Positions 8,432 to 17,322 of a stretch of 64,000 bases of DNA are shown piece after piece (the first letter of the stretch is position 1; the number at the start of each line of letters is the position of its first letter). Position numbers and translations under genes: made by a program. The stretch comes from Bradyrhizobium canariense (GTDB taxonomy: Bacteria > Pseudomonadota > Alphaproteobacteria > Rhizobiales > Xanthobacteraceae), in the NCBI RefSeq assembly GCF_019402665.1, contig NZ_VSST01000059.1:1-64000 (forward strand). Direction: 5' to 3'. The notes beneath the pieces are model-generated. The model was not told the DNA's origin. It searched no databases and saw only the letters and a list, made by a program, of their open reading frames with translations.

Positions 8432-8707
8432 TCAGTACGCACGTCGGAGGATCGGACCCTCAGGCGCGCAGACGCGGTCCATATACCAGCCATACGGGGT
8501 CTCAACCCGAACCAGCGGGCAGTGACGCGACGGCACATAACGGTACGGGTAAGGCTGTGCCCAAAAGGTAACCGGCGTTACCTGAGCGGCGCCTGTAAGC
8601 AGCGCCGCGCTCGCGGACATCTGCATGCCGGCATTTGCACTGCTCGCTGCTCCCAAGGAAGCGGCCAATGCCAAAAGACTGACCCTCACAAACGATTTGA
8701 ACATCAT
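8432..8707 (-). CDS. Small secreted hypothetical protein
   Basis: About 91 residues. A signal peptide (FKSFVRVSLLALAASLGAAS, cleavage likely after ANA) is followed by a short aromatic-rich mature part (AQPYPYRYVPSRHCPLVRV, TPYGWYMDRVCAPEG) with two Cys that could form a disulfide. AAAGGAG places the start at the tandem ATGs at 8707/8704 rather than the upstream 8725. It has its own terminator, so it is a monocistronic exported protein. Function unknown. Confidence 0.7.
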   Translation of the reverse strand: MMFKSFVRVSLLALAASLGAASSANAGMQMSASAALLTGAAQVTPVTFWAQPYPYRYVPSRHCPLVRVETPYGWYMDRVCAPEGPILRRAY

Positions 8708-8917
8708 AAAGCTCCTTTGCCCCAACGGATCTCACCGGTGAAGCCACTCAGCCCCTCGCGGGGACCGCTTCGGCAGCACCTGAGATCCATCAATCAACCC
8801 GAAATCGCCCTGAAATAGCTGCGCCAGACTACCAAGGCTCAACGGAGGAACGCAACCGCTCCGACGCATCGGATTCAAGCTTGGAGCAATATGGTGCAGA
8901 ACTGTGGCTTCTAGGCC

Positions 8918-10027
8918 CTAGTTCTCGCCGTTCCAGGCGCCCGGTGCGCCAAGGTCCGGCGAGCGACGATAAACCTCCCGAAGGAACTGATAGTTGACTG
9001 CTTGGGCGAGCGGCACCTCCTCCTCACCCAGCTTCGCGAATATCAGAATGTCCCGAAGGGTCCTCCAGCGGCTTTCATCATAGTCGGCAATGCGCCCGCC
9101 GGTGGGCAAGATGAGGCTGCGCTGCTGCTGCAACTCGGCTTTCAGGCGATCCGAGATCAGCCTTTCGGGAGCAAAGCTGGCGAGAACAGGCACGCTCCGT
9201 GCATAATCGCTATAAGCGAACTGCCAGCCCCGGATAAGGCCTTGGAGCACGTCGGTGATCACGGATGGACGGTCATGAATAAGATCGTTGCTGGCGAAAT
9301 AGACGAGACCCGGGACATGGATGCCATAGTCCTGCGGCTTTATCATATTCAACCGGACGTAACCCGCACTGGACGGGCTTGGCTGGTCATCGATGGCGGC
9401 AATGATGGCGTCGACCTCGCCGGCGCGGAGCGCATCGAAGCTGTCGCGATCGGCAACCTTTGTCACCTGGCTGCGTGGCAGGCCCAACTGTGCCATCATC
9501 GCATCGAAGATCACATCTCCTTCGCTCGCTCTGCGGTAACCGACGCGTTTGCCAACCAGGTCTGGGGGCCGGCGCAAGCCGGATCCTTCCAGGGTAAAGA
9601 TCGCAATCGAGGTATCGAGGAAGCTTGCAGCGAACGCCGTTACGGGGACGCCGCGCCAGGCGGCCAGCAGAAATTTTTGGCCGCTGGTCACGCCGATGGC
9701 ATGTTCGCGTGCGATCGTTTCAACAAAGTTCGGGTCGTCCGGCTGGGGCCGCAGCGCAATCCGGGAAGTGAAAAAGCCCTGCTTGAGCGCGATCAATTCG
9801 CCGGCAAAACGCGCCGCGTAGGGTCCGTCGAGGAGCAGACTCGCCACAGCCGCGGGGTTCGCCCCCTGCCGCAGCGGCAACGAATCCGGGCGCAGCGCGA
9901 TCAGGGCCAAGCCCAGCAGGGCAACGGTCGCAAGGCCAATCGCCACATACCGGCTGAACCTTCGCCTGGATCGCCGGGACCGGGTCTGAGGCACTGAAGG
10001 CTTCCTAACGGGCTGTGAAATTAACAT
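8918..10027 (-). CDS. Membrane-anchored NMT1/THI5-like substrate-binding protein
   Basis: About 369 residues. A basic stretch (RSRRSRRRFSRY) leads into one membrane segment (~residues 27-45), so the protein is probably anchored with a periplasmic domain. That domain reads as a type-2 periplasmic binding fold of the NMT1/SsuA group: ELIALKQGFF, IGVTSGQKFLLAAW, DLVGKRVGYRRASEGDVIFD, LRAGEVDAIIAAIDDQP. No ABC permease or ATPase is adjacent, unlike a normal transporter. The gene faces away from the initiating phosphotransferase gene at 10166 across ~140 bases. A role in ligand sensing for the polysaccharide locus is conceivable but is inference. An upstream TTG at 10057 is an alternative start. 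Confidence 0.7.
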   Translation of the reverse strand: MLISQPVRKPSVPQTRSRRSRRRFSRYVAIGLATVALLGLALIALRPDSLPLRQGANPAAVASLLLDGPYAARFAGELIALKQGFFTSRIALRPQPDDPNFVETIAREHAIGVTSGQKFLLAAWRGVPVTAFAASFLDTSIAIFTLEGSGLRRPPDLVGKRVGYRRASEGDVIFDAMMAQLGLPRSQVTKVADRDSFDALRAGEVDAIIAAIDDQPSPSSAGYVRLNMIKPQDYGIHVPGLVYFASNDLIHDRPSVITDVLQGLIRGWQFAYSDYARSVPVLASFAPERLISDRLKAELQQQRSLILPTGGRIADYDESRWRTLRDILIFAKLGEEEVPLAQAVNYQFLREVYRRSPDLGAPGAWNGEN

Positions 10028-10165
10028 ATCGGGTGAGTGCAAATGCGCTACAATCAATCCATTGGGGTAAGGTTACTTTTTCCTTCGCCTTGTTTTAATT
10101 GCGATTCTGCCCGATAGCACGGTGTATTCGGATAATGAATTGATCGTAAGTGAGCTTTTAGCGCG

Positions 10166-11665
10166 ATGACAATTCTATCACCACGATCGGCCTCGGTGCC
10201 TGATTCCGTTGCGGAAATTCGTGTGCTCGAGCAGGTTTCGCCGGCACCTCAAGGTTTAGCCTGGAGCTTTCTTCGTCCTCTAGTGGTGGAACGTCTGGTG
10301 ATGGTCGGCGACGCCGTGCTGGTGGTGCTGAGCGGCATCGGCTGCGCGGTCGCCTATCATCTCTACACCCAATCGGCGCTCGGCAAGGCCAATGTCTATG
10401 CCGCGGCCAGCGTCCTGGTCGCCATCAACTTCATCCTGTTGACCACGGTCCAGCACGGCTATCGGCTCAAGAACATCACCAACCTGTCTCGCGCGTTCCG
10501 CACCGCGGTGACGACGTGGACCGGGCTGTTCGGTGCACTGCTGGCGATCGCCTTCACCATGAAGGTCAGCGAGGAGTTTTCCCGCGGCACCACGCTCTCG
10601 TTCTACCTGGTCGGCCTCACGGTGCTGCTGGCCTGGAAGCTGGCGGCCGGGCGCTGGACCGCGAGGGCGCTTGCGACCGGCGCGTTCGCCAACAGCCGCG
10701 CGGTGATGATCGCCGAATTCGGGCTGCCGGCGGCCTCCAACACCATGATGGACCTCGCCCAGCACGGCTATCGCCTGATGCGGATCATGGAGATCCGCTC
10801 CGCCGACCTCGCCTCGCCGCTGCTGCTGTCGGCGATCGCGCCGCGCTTTGACGAGCTGATCGCCTATGCGCGCGAGAACCGGGTCGAGCACATCTTCCTG
10901 CTGATGAGCTGGAGCCGGCAGCACGCGATCGACAGCATCCTGGACGCGCTGAAGATCCTGCCCGTTCCCGTGCATCTGGTGCCCGATGCCCACGCCGCGC
11001 GCTTCCTGCGCTATCCGCTGCAATCGACCGGCAACACCTTCACCGCGGAGCTGCGCCGCGCCCCGCTGTCCCGGAACGAACGCGCGCTCAAGCGCACGCT
11101 CGACCTCGCCGGCACGGCCCTGGCGCTGATCGTGTTCGCCCCCGTGATGCTGGTGACCGCCGTGCTGATCAAGGCGACCTCGAAGGGGCCGGTGTTCTTC
11201 CGCCAGACCCGCAACGGCTTCAACGGCCGCGCCTTCAAGATCTACAAATTCCGCACCATGCGCGTGCTCGAGGACGGCCCGAAAATCGTGCAGGCGCAGA
11301 AGAACGACCCGCGCGTGACCGCCATCGGCAAATGGCTCCGCAGGACCTCGATCGACGAGCTGCCGCAGCTCTTCAACGTGCTCAACGGCGACATGTCGCT
11401 GGTCGGCCCCCGCCCGCACGCGGCCGCCCACAACACCGAATATGAGCAGATTATCGGCAACTACGCCTACCGCCACCACGTCAAACCCGGCATCACCGGC
11501 TGGGCCCAGGTTAATGGTTACCGCGGAGAAACCCGCGCGCTCGAGATGATGCAGAAGCGCGTGGAATATGATCTGTGGTACATCAATAACTGGAGCGTGT
11601 GGCTGGACTTGATCATACTTTTCAGAACAGCCCTCGTAAGTTTCGGCCACCGCTCGGCATATTAA
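10166..11665 (+). CDS. Undecaprenyl-phosphate hexose-1-phosphate transferase (polysaccharide initiation)
   Basis: 499 residues, of the polyisoprenyl-phosphate hexose-1-phosphate transferase family (WbaP/GumD/PssY type). It links the first sugar phosphate of the repeat unit to undecaprenyl phosphate at the inner membrane. The N-terminal half has four or five membrane segments (~residues 40-185) and a CoA-binding-like domain. The C-terminal catalytic domain begins with a membrane helix near 315 and carries FRQTRNGFNGRAFKIYKFRT, RRTSIDELPQLFNVLNGDMS, LVGPRPHA and KPGITGWAQVNGYRGET. All hallmarks are present. Sampled GC is far higher (44 of 60 bases at 11101-11160) than in the following genes, so this looks like the conserved edge of the accessory segment. 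Donor is probably UDP-glucose or UDP-galactose, not determinable here. Confidence 0.93.
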   Translation: MTILSPRSASVPDSVAEIRVLEQVSPAPQGLAWSFLRPLVVERLVMVGDAVLVVLSGIGCAVAYHLYTQSALGKANVYAAASVLVAINFILLTTVQHGYRLKNITNLSRAFRTAVTTWTGLFGALLAIAFTMKVSEEFSRGTTLSFYLVGLTVLLAWKLAAGRWTARALATGAFANSRAVMIAEFGLPAASNTMMDLAQHGYRLMRIMEIRSADLASPLLLSAIAPRFDELIAYARENRVEHIFLLMSWSRQHAIDSILDALKILPVPVHLVPDAHAARFLRYPLQSTGNTFTAELRRAPLSRNERALKRTLDLAGTALALIVFAPVMLVTAVLIKATSKGPVFFRQTRNGFNGRAFKIYKFRTMRVLEDGPKIVQAQKNDPRVTAIGKWLRRTSIDELPQLFNVLNGDMSLVGPRPHAAAHNTEYEQIIGNYAYRHHVKPGITGWAQVNGYRGETRALEMMQKRVEYDLWYINNWSVWLDLIILFRTALVSFGHRSAY

Positions 11666-11735
11666 TAAAGGCACAGAGGAGCATAGTACGACCGTTTGCT
11701 GTCAACGGCAGCTGACCGGCTCGCGCAGCATTGCA

Positions 11736-12935
11736 ATGACGAGAACTTGGATCAAACATGCCGACAAGGGGCGAGACTGGGTCGTCAACTGTGCCGCCCC
11801 CTTGTGGTTCAAAAACGGAATCGACTGGAAGCATGGCGGCTTTTATGACGGGCTTGGCTTCTCGACTTTCGAGAACACTGCCACTCGCAAGCGACTGAGA
11901 ACCGCCGCTCGACAGATCTACGTGTTCTCTGAAGCCAGGCGCATGGGATTCACTGAAGGGAGCGCTGCTGTCGAACACGGATTGGCGTTCTTATACGGCA
12001 AAGCCAAAGTCGCTAATGGGGGCTATATCTCTCATTTTGAGTTGGATTGCCAACCTCGGTCCCAAGAGCAAGACACATACGATCTGGCCTTCGTCCTCTT
12101 TGGCTTAGCGCATTCATACCGGTTACTGGGGCGAGAACGAGAACGAGAGGAAGCTCTTCTCGTTCTTGAGTATCTCAGCACTCAACTCCGTCACTCGATC
12201 GTCGGCTTTCTCGAAGGCCTGCCGCACGCTGGTCCAAGACGGCAAAACCCACATATGCACCTCCTGGAGGCAAGCCTTGCTTGGCTTCCTTATGATAAAA
12301 CGGGGGATTTCAGACGTCTGGCTGACGAGCTCGTCCGCATTTTCGAGCAGCACTTTCTTGAGCGTTCCTCTGGAGCAATCGGCGAATACTTCGACGAATC
12401 GCTGTTACGCCGCCCGGAGGTGCGCGGAGTCGTGGAGCCAGGCCATCTTTTCGAATGGATTTGGCTTCTCACGCAGTACCAACACGCAACTGGGAATCCT
12501 CAATCCCACCTAGCCCAGATCTATCGATTCGCACATCTGTTTGGAAAGAATCGGGAAACTGGGTTGTTGCTCGGAGAACTCGACATTGAAGGGCGCACTC
12601 TCACGTCGACGGTGCGGCTGTGGCCTCACGCCGAGTGGATCCGCGCGGAGCTAGCGATCTTCGAGAGCGCTCAGTCTAACGATACAGCAGAACTCGAAGG
12701 AGCAGTGGCCGGCCTGTGGCGCTTTCTAGATTCCGCTCCTGCTCCCGGCCTCTGGCACGAACGGCATGAAGGTTCGCGCGATCAGTTCCTCCTCGAGCCC
12801 GCGCCTGCCACCTCCCTGTATCACATCGTCGGGGCATTTTCTGCGCTGGCCGACGCCATGCCGTTTTTCGCCTCACGATCCGATGGCAACGTCGTTCCTC
12901 TAAAAGCTCAGGCACACAATGACGACAGTAGATAA
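11736..12935 (+). CDS. AGE-family sugar epimerase/isomerase
   Basis: 399 residues of the (alpha/alpha)6-barrel N-acylglucosamine 2-epimerase / mannose isomerase family. Signals are GIDWKHGGFYDGL near residue 28, QEQDTYDLAFVLFGLAHSYR (~111-130), RQNPHMHLLEASLAWLP (~168-184) and EPGHLFEWIWLLTQYQ (~231-246), which hold the conserved His and Glu residues. In polysaccharide loci such enzymes usually act as mannose-6-phosphate isomerases, which would feed GDP-mannose for gmd. Its stop lies inside the start of hldE (17-base overlap), so the two are translationally coupled and it might instead act in the heptose route. Confidence 0.85.
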   Translation: MTRTWIKHADKGRDWVVNCAAPLWFKNGIDWKHGGFYDGLGFSTFENTATRKRLRTAARQIYVFSEARRMGFTEGSAAVEHGLAFLYGKAKVANGGYISHFELDCQPRSQEQDTYDLAFVLFGLAHSYRLLGREREREEALLVLEYLSTQLRHSIVGFLEGLPHAGPRRQNPHMHLLEASLAWLPYDKTGDFRRLADELVRIFEQHFLERSSGAIGEYFDESLLRRPEVRGVVEPGHLFEWIWLLTQYQHATGNPQSHLAQIYRFAHLFGKNRETGLLLGELDIEGRTLTSTVRLWPHAEWIRAELAIFESAQSNDTAELEGAVAGLWRFLDSAPAPGLWHERHEGSRDQFLLEPAPATSLYHIVGAFSALADAMPFFASRSDGNVVPLKAQAHNDDSR

Positions 12936-14385
12936 GTTTTCGTCCGTAAAGGTATTGTGCGTAGGCGACGTGATGCTCGATCGCTTCATCGGGGGGGATA
13001 TCAAGCGGATATCTCCCGAAGGTCCCGTCCCTGTAATATCGATCCGGAAGGCGGAGAAGATTCCCGGGGGCGCAGCCAATGTCGCGAGAAACATCAGCTC
13101 TCTCAACGGCTCGTGCACGCTGGTCGGCTTGATTGGGGATGATGAGGCCGGCAGGACGCTTGTGACCGAAATGAAGCGCGACGAACGCATTTCGGTTCAG
13201 TTCGTGATATCCGCGGAACGCCCTACCACCGAGAAGATCCGTTACGTATCGCAAGGGCAACACGTCATTCGAGCGGACATAGAGTCTTCGGAAGACGTTA
13301 CGCAAGACCTGGAGCTGGAACTAATCAATCTCATCTCCGAGTTGCTGCCAGGTCACAGCGTGGTCGTGCTCTCAGACTATGCAAAAGGTGTCTTAACGGA
13401 CAATGTCATCCGGCGCACAATTCAGTTCGCGCAAGAGGCAAAGATACCTGTATTGGTCGATCCGAAATCGCAGCATCTGGAGCGATACTCGGGAGCAACT
13501 GTAATTACTCCCAATTCCAAGGAACTACTCGCCGCCACCGGCATCGATGCTGGAATAGACACTGACTCAGCCGCTCGGGCATGCCACGCAGTTCTACGCA
13601 ATACCACTATTGAGAACATTCTCGTCACCCGTGCCGAAAAGGGCATGACCCTACTCTCGCGAAAAAAAGAGCCGGTGCATATTGCCGCCAGCGCGCGCGA
13701 AGTCGCCGACGTAGTCGGCGCAGGCGACACCGCAATTGCCACGCTGTCTATGGCAGTGGGAGCAGGAGCAGATTTGGAAGAAGCCGCGGCGCTTGCCAAC
13801 TGCGCTGCGGGAGTAGCCGTCGGAAAGCACGGCACAGCCACCGTTACAAGAAGCGAGCTGCTCGAGGCGCTGGCCTCTGTCCAGAAATTCTCGGACGACG
13901 AAACATCAAAGCGCCTCCTCCCACTTGACGAAGTCAAATCGCGCATCGGGCTGTGGCAAAAGGACGGCTTACGTATCGGATTTACAAACGGATGTTTCGA
14001 CATTCTCCACATCGGCCACCTCAAACTTCTGAACTTCGCGAGATCGAACTGCGATCGTCTCGTAGTCGCAGTAAACAGCGACAATTCGGTTAAGCGGTTG
14101 AAGGGACCGTCTCGACCGATAAACGACGAGAACGACCGCGCGCTCCTGCTCGCTTCGCTGAAGATGGTGGATGCCGTAGTTGTATTTGACAAAGATACCC
14201 CCCTCGAGATCATCGAGTCCATTTGCCCTGACGTACTGGTCAAAGGGGCGGACTACCAGATTGACCAGATCGTTGGCGCGTCCTTCGTACTTGCCCACGG
14301 CGGAACTGTCTTACGCAGCAAATTTGTTCCGGGCCGTAGCACGACGAACGTGATCGCCCAAATATCTAACGAGAACACGAAATGA
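12919..14385 (+). CDS. hldE: Bifunctional heptose-7-phosphate kinase / heptose-1-phosphate adenylyltransferase
   Basis: 488 residues, full length. The N-terminal ribokinase-fold domain has VLCVGDVMLDRFIGGDIKRI, GGAANVARN and the anion-hole motif VVGAGDT (~residue 270). The C-terminal nucleotidyltransferase domain starts GFTNGCFDILHIGHLKLL and has VNSDNSVKRLKGPSRPI and VLVKGADY. It makes ADP-heptose precursors from D,D-heptose 7-phosphate in the cytoplasm. Usual partners GmhA, GmhB and HldD are not recognised in the window and must be encoded elsewhere if the route is complete. It is embedded between an AGE isomerase (overlap 17 bases) and a heptosyltransferase-like GT9 (ATGA overlap). Confidence 0.95.
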   Translation: MTTVDKFSSVKVLCVGDVMLDRFIGGDIKRISPEGPVPVISIRKAEKIPGGAANVARNISSLNGSCTLVGLIGDDEAGRTLVTEMKRDERISVQFVISAERPTTEKIRYVSQGQHVIRADIESSEDVTQDLELELINLISELLPGHSVVVLSDYAKGVLTDNVIRRTIQFAQEAKIPVLVDPKSQHLERYSGATVITPNSKELLAATGIDAGIDTDSAARACHAVLRNTTIENILVTRAEKGMTLLSRKKEPVHIAASAREVADVVGAGDTAIATLSMAVGAGADLEEAAALANCAAGVAVGKHGTATVTRSELLEALASVQKFSDDETSKRLLPLDEVKSRIGLWQKDGLRIGFTNGCFDILHIGHLKLLNFARSNCDRLVVAVNSDNSVKRLKGPSRPINDENDRALLLASLKMVDAVVVFDKDTPLEIIESICPDVLVKGADYQIDQIVGASFVLAHGGTVLRSKFVPGRSTTNVIAQISNENTK

Positions 14386-15434
14386 TTGCGAGAGCCGAAA
14401 CCTTCGAAGAAGGCAGGACGATGCCGCCGAATGCCACCCTTGATACCGTGGTCGTGTACAGGTTAGGCAGTCTTGGCGACACTATCGTTGCTCTTCCCTG
14501 CTTCCACAAAATTGCCCAGACATTTCCTAATGCGAGGAGGCTCCTCCTTACGAACATCCCAGTATCCACTAAGGCGGCTCCAGCCAAATCGATCATCGGC
14601 GCGAGCGGTCTCATCCACGATTTTATCTCCTATCCTGTCGGGACCAGATCCGCTTCGACCTTGTGGCGACTATCCAAGGAAATACGCGCTCTTAAGATCG
14701 ACACCATGATCTACCTCATGCCGGCCCGTGGCCGGCTCAATGCATTTCGAGATTGGCTTTTCTTTCGCTTCTGCGGTATTCGCAAAATCATTGGACTTCC
14801 CAATACCCCTGATCTTCAGAATAACCGAATCGATGCAGCGACAGGTTTTCTAGAACGAGAATGCGAAAGGCTCGCACGGACCCTTTCAGCGCTAGGACCA
14901 ATTGACCTCACGATATCTACTTCGTGGGATCTATTGCTAACCGAAGATGAGTTAAACGTTGGAGACAGGACGATCGCTGAACTGAACCGTCCTTTCATTG
15001 CGATCAACATGGGAGGAAAGGTGACAGAAAACGATTGGGGAGCAGAACGCTGGCTCGAGTTCATCAAAAGACTATCAAGTATTTATGAGAAATATGGGTT
15101 GCTTATTGTGGGCGCGGCGGAAGACAGCGAGCGCGCAAGACGAGTCGCTTACAATTGGCGCGGAAGTGTTGTCGACGCTTGCGGAAAGTTGATGCCGAGA
15201 GAAACGGCCGCCGCCATGCGATCAGCAAGAGTATTTGTAGGCCACGATTCTGGCCCTCTACATCTTGCCGCTACGATGGGCGTTCCTTGCTTGGGACTGT
15301 TCAGCGCACATAACAAGCCTGCGAAATGGCATCCATATAGCCAAAAGCATCGCGCTATTCACAACATGAGCGGAATGTCAGCAATCACTGTAGATGAAGT
15401 CGTTCAAGCTGTCGCAGGCATGATCGCCGCCTGA
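14382..15434 (+). CDS. GT9 (heptosyltransferase-family) glycosyltransferase
   Basis: 350 residues of the ADP-heptose:LPS heptosyltransferase family (GT-B). Visible signals are VVVYRLGSLGDTIVALPCFH near the N-terminus, INMGGKVTENDWGAERWLEF (~residue 208), GLLIVGAAEDSERA, and the donor-site segment VFVGHDSGPLHLAATMGVPC (~285-304) followed by GLFSAHNKPAKWHPY. The start overlaps the hldE stop as ATGA, which strongly suggests co-translation. With HldE next door, ADP-heptose is the likely donor. An internal ATG at 14421 is an alternative start. Confidence 0.88.
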   Translation: MIARAETFEEGRTMPPNATLDTVVVYRLGSLGDTIVALPCFHKIAQTFPNARRLLLTNIPVSTKAAPAKSIIGASGLIHDFISYPVGTRSASTLWRLSKEIRALKIDTMIYLMPARGRLNAFRDWLFFRFCGIRKIIGLPNTPDLQNNRIDAATGFLERECERLARTLSALGPIDLTISTSWDLLLTEDELNVGDRTIAELNRPFIAINMGGKVTENDWGAERWLEFIKRLSSIYEKYGLLIVGAAEDSERARRVAYNWRGSVVDACGKLMPRETAAAMRSARVFVGHDSGPLHLAATMGVPCLGLFSAHNKPAKWHPYSQKHRAIHNMSGMSAITVDEVVQAVAGMIAA

Positions 15435-15754
15435 ACGTCGCGCGATAGAAGCAGCGATAAAACCTCTAAAATCTTGGCATGAATACATCCATCGGAAACA
15501 GCATGAACGAGTCCCAGCCAGAACGCAAAACCGCTCGCGTTGCCCGATGGCGGTTCGAAGCGGGCCAGATCGGCCTCGCCAATTGCGTAGGTGCGCATCG
15601 GCAAGAGAAACTAAGCGCGAAGCGCACGAATTGCCCATTTGGCGAGAACCTCGGCAGCCTGAATGATGAGTCGCTGTACTGCTCCAAGACGAAACTCCGC
15701 AAGGCCCGACGTGAACTACGAGAGCAGTCTATCACCACCCGAGGTAGTCTACCG

Positions 15755-15952
15755 ATGAGAGAACAGCACTCTTCGGTACGTCTCCTCAAGACCTTCGGCG
15801 CTCAGATCTACAATCAGATCGTTACCGTCGCGGTGCAGCTTGCGCTTCTGCCGCTGTTGCTACCTTGTTGGGGGCCAAAACAATATGGCGACTGGCTCCT
15901 GCTTTCCGCAATCGGGGTCGAGCGCCCAACCCGTCCCGTTGTGGCCCGGTGA
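15755..15952 (+). pseudogene. Truncated 5' stub of a second Wzx-like flippase
   Basis: The 65-codon frame from ATG 15755 reads MREQHSSVRLLKTFGAQIYNQ and goes on to WLLLSAIG, then leaves the homology after ~55 residues and ends in an unrelated tail (VERPTRPVVAR). By my own alignment it matches the N-terminus of the adjacent intact flippase at 29 of 41 positions starting at TFGAQIYNQ. The stub lacks all further membrane segments, so it cannot be functional. It is the remnant of a tandem paralogue. DNA from 15435 to 15754 upstream holds no recognisable protein, although an open frame extends back to 15479. Confidence 0.75.
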
Positions 15953-15966
15953 TCTCCTTGAACCGG

Positions 15967-17322
15967 ATGACGACGTCGCGCCGAAGCAGAATGAACTCCG
16001 CCGAGGGCCGATCGTCGTTCCGGCGCCTGGCCTCCACCTTCGGGGCCCAGATATACAACCAGGGGATAACGGTAGGGATCCAGCTCTCGCTCGTACCCGT
16101 GCTGCTGCACTATTGGGGCGCAGAGCAGTACGGCGTCTGGCTCCTTTTGTCTGCAATTCCGACCTACCTGACATTCGCCGACTTCGGATTCACGATGGCT
16201 GCCAAAAACGTGATGACGATCAAGGTTTCTGGTGGAGACCGATCCGGAGCCCTGGTCGTCTATCAGAGCATCTTTATGCTGCTCAACCTGGTGGTGGCGG
16301 CGATCCTCATCATCCTGCTGCTGGGACTTCCTCTCGTCAGAATCGGCGCGCTCTTTTCCCTTGGCCCTATCAGCGAGGCTGCCGCCAAAACCGTTCTCTT
16401 TCTGCTCGCGGCCAATGTGCTGCTCACCCAATATCTGCTCCTTCTGGCCAGCGGCTTGAGATGCATCGGCAAGCCGACTGAAGAAGTTGTGTGGGGAGCG
16501 TCGGCGAGGTTGATGGAAGGCGCCGTCACGGCGATCGCAGCGGCGCTTAGCGATGACATCGCTACCGCGGCGACTGCTATCGTCGCTAGTCGCATAGCAT
16601 TCAATCTCGCCACATGGGCTCGGCTGCGATTCCTGGAAAGATGGCTGGCTCTCGGACGGCGACACGCGTCTCTGGACGAGGCCAAGAAGCTATTTCATCC
16701 CTCGATCAGCTTCATGTTGGTTTCGATCGGGCAAGCTCTGACCATTCAAGGGCCGGTTCTGATCCTTGGGGTCAGTGGAACTCCCATGCAGGTCGTCGTT
16801 TTCTCAACCGCGCGAACCCTCGCCCGGCTTGGGACGTCAGCCATCAACATGATCAATTTCGCCTTCACGCCGGAATATTCACGCTTGTTTGGCTTGGGAA
16901 AGTTTCAACAATTTGCGAAGCTCGCCAGACTGCATTTTTGGACAACCGTTGGCTTGAGTGCCATCTATGTCGTGGTCTTGAGCGTCGCTGGAGAGTGGGT
17001 CGTTACGCTTTGGACCGCTGGAAAGGTATCGGTGGATCAGACCTTCCTCGTAGTGCTGCTTCTTGCAGTAGCCGCCGAGATGGTTTGGAGCGCTGAGTTG
17101 ATGCCACTTGCATCCATCAATCGGCACGTCGCCCTATCACGCATCTTTTCGATTCTCAGCGTCGCTGGACTTGGAGTTTGCTATGTGGCCGACCGATATT
17201 ACGACAGCCTCGTCGCTGTCGCTGCACCACTCCTCCTGCTGCATATTGTTATGGCCGTCGTCTCCGGCTTTCGACTCTGGCCTCTTCCCCGCTTCATCGA
17301 ATTGGGAGGAAACGATAAATGA
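15967..17322 (+). CDS. Wzx-like polysaccharide flippase
   Basis: About 451 residues and 12-14 predicted membrane segments, of the MOP/MVF exporter superfamily. It should move undecaprenyl-linked repeat units across the inner membrane. The N-terminus STFGAQIYNQGITVGIQLSL is followed by LLHYWGAEQYGVWLLLSAIP and FADFGFTMAAKNVM, typical of RfbX-like flippases. Later helices include LVVAAILIILLLGLPLVRIG and FLVVLLLAVAAEMVW. ATGs at 15967 and 15991 are the realistic starts. An in-frame extension to 15865 runs through the stub and is unlikely to be used. The stop overlaps the next start as ATGA. Confidence 0.88.
   Translation: MTTSRRSRMNSAEGRSSFRRLASTFGAQIYNQGITVGIQLSLVPVLLHYWGAEQYGVWLLLSAIPTYLTFADFGFTMAAKNVMTIKVSGGDRSGALVVYQSIFMLLNLVVAAILIILLLGLPLVRIGALFSLGPISEAAAKTVLFLLAANVLLTQYLLLLASGLRCIGKPTEEVVWGASARLMEGAVTAIAAALSDDIATAATAIVASRIAFNLATWARLRFLERWLALGRRHASLDEAKKLFHPSISFMLVSIGQALTIQGPVLILGVSGTPMQVVVFSTARTLARLGTSAINMINFAFTPEYSRLFGLGKFQQFAKLARLHFWTTVGLSAIYVVVLSVAGEWVVTLWTAGKVSVDQTFLVVLLLAVAAEMVWSAELMPLASINRHVALSRIFSILSVAGLGVCYVADRYYDSLVAVAAPLLLLHIVMAVVSGFRLWPLPRFIELGGNDK

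Noticed and set aside
10280..11674. A 464-codon open frame on the minus strand
   Set aside because: It is fully antisense to the initiating phosphotransferase and has the His/Arg/Gln-rich composition of a GC-rich shadow frame.
15435..15754. Coding sequence 5' of the flippase stub
   Set aside because: Open frames exist on both strands but none resembles a protein, has a ribosome binding site or continues the flippase homology.
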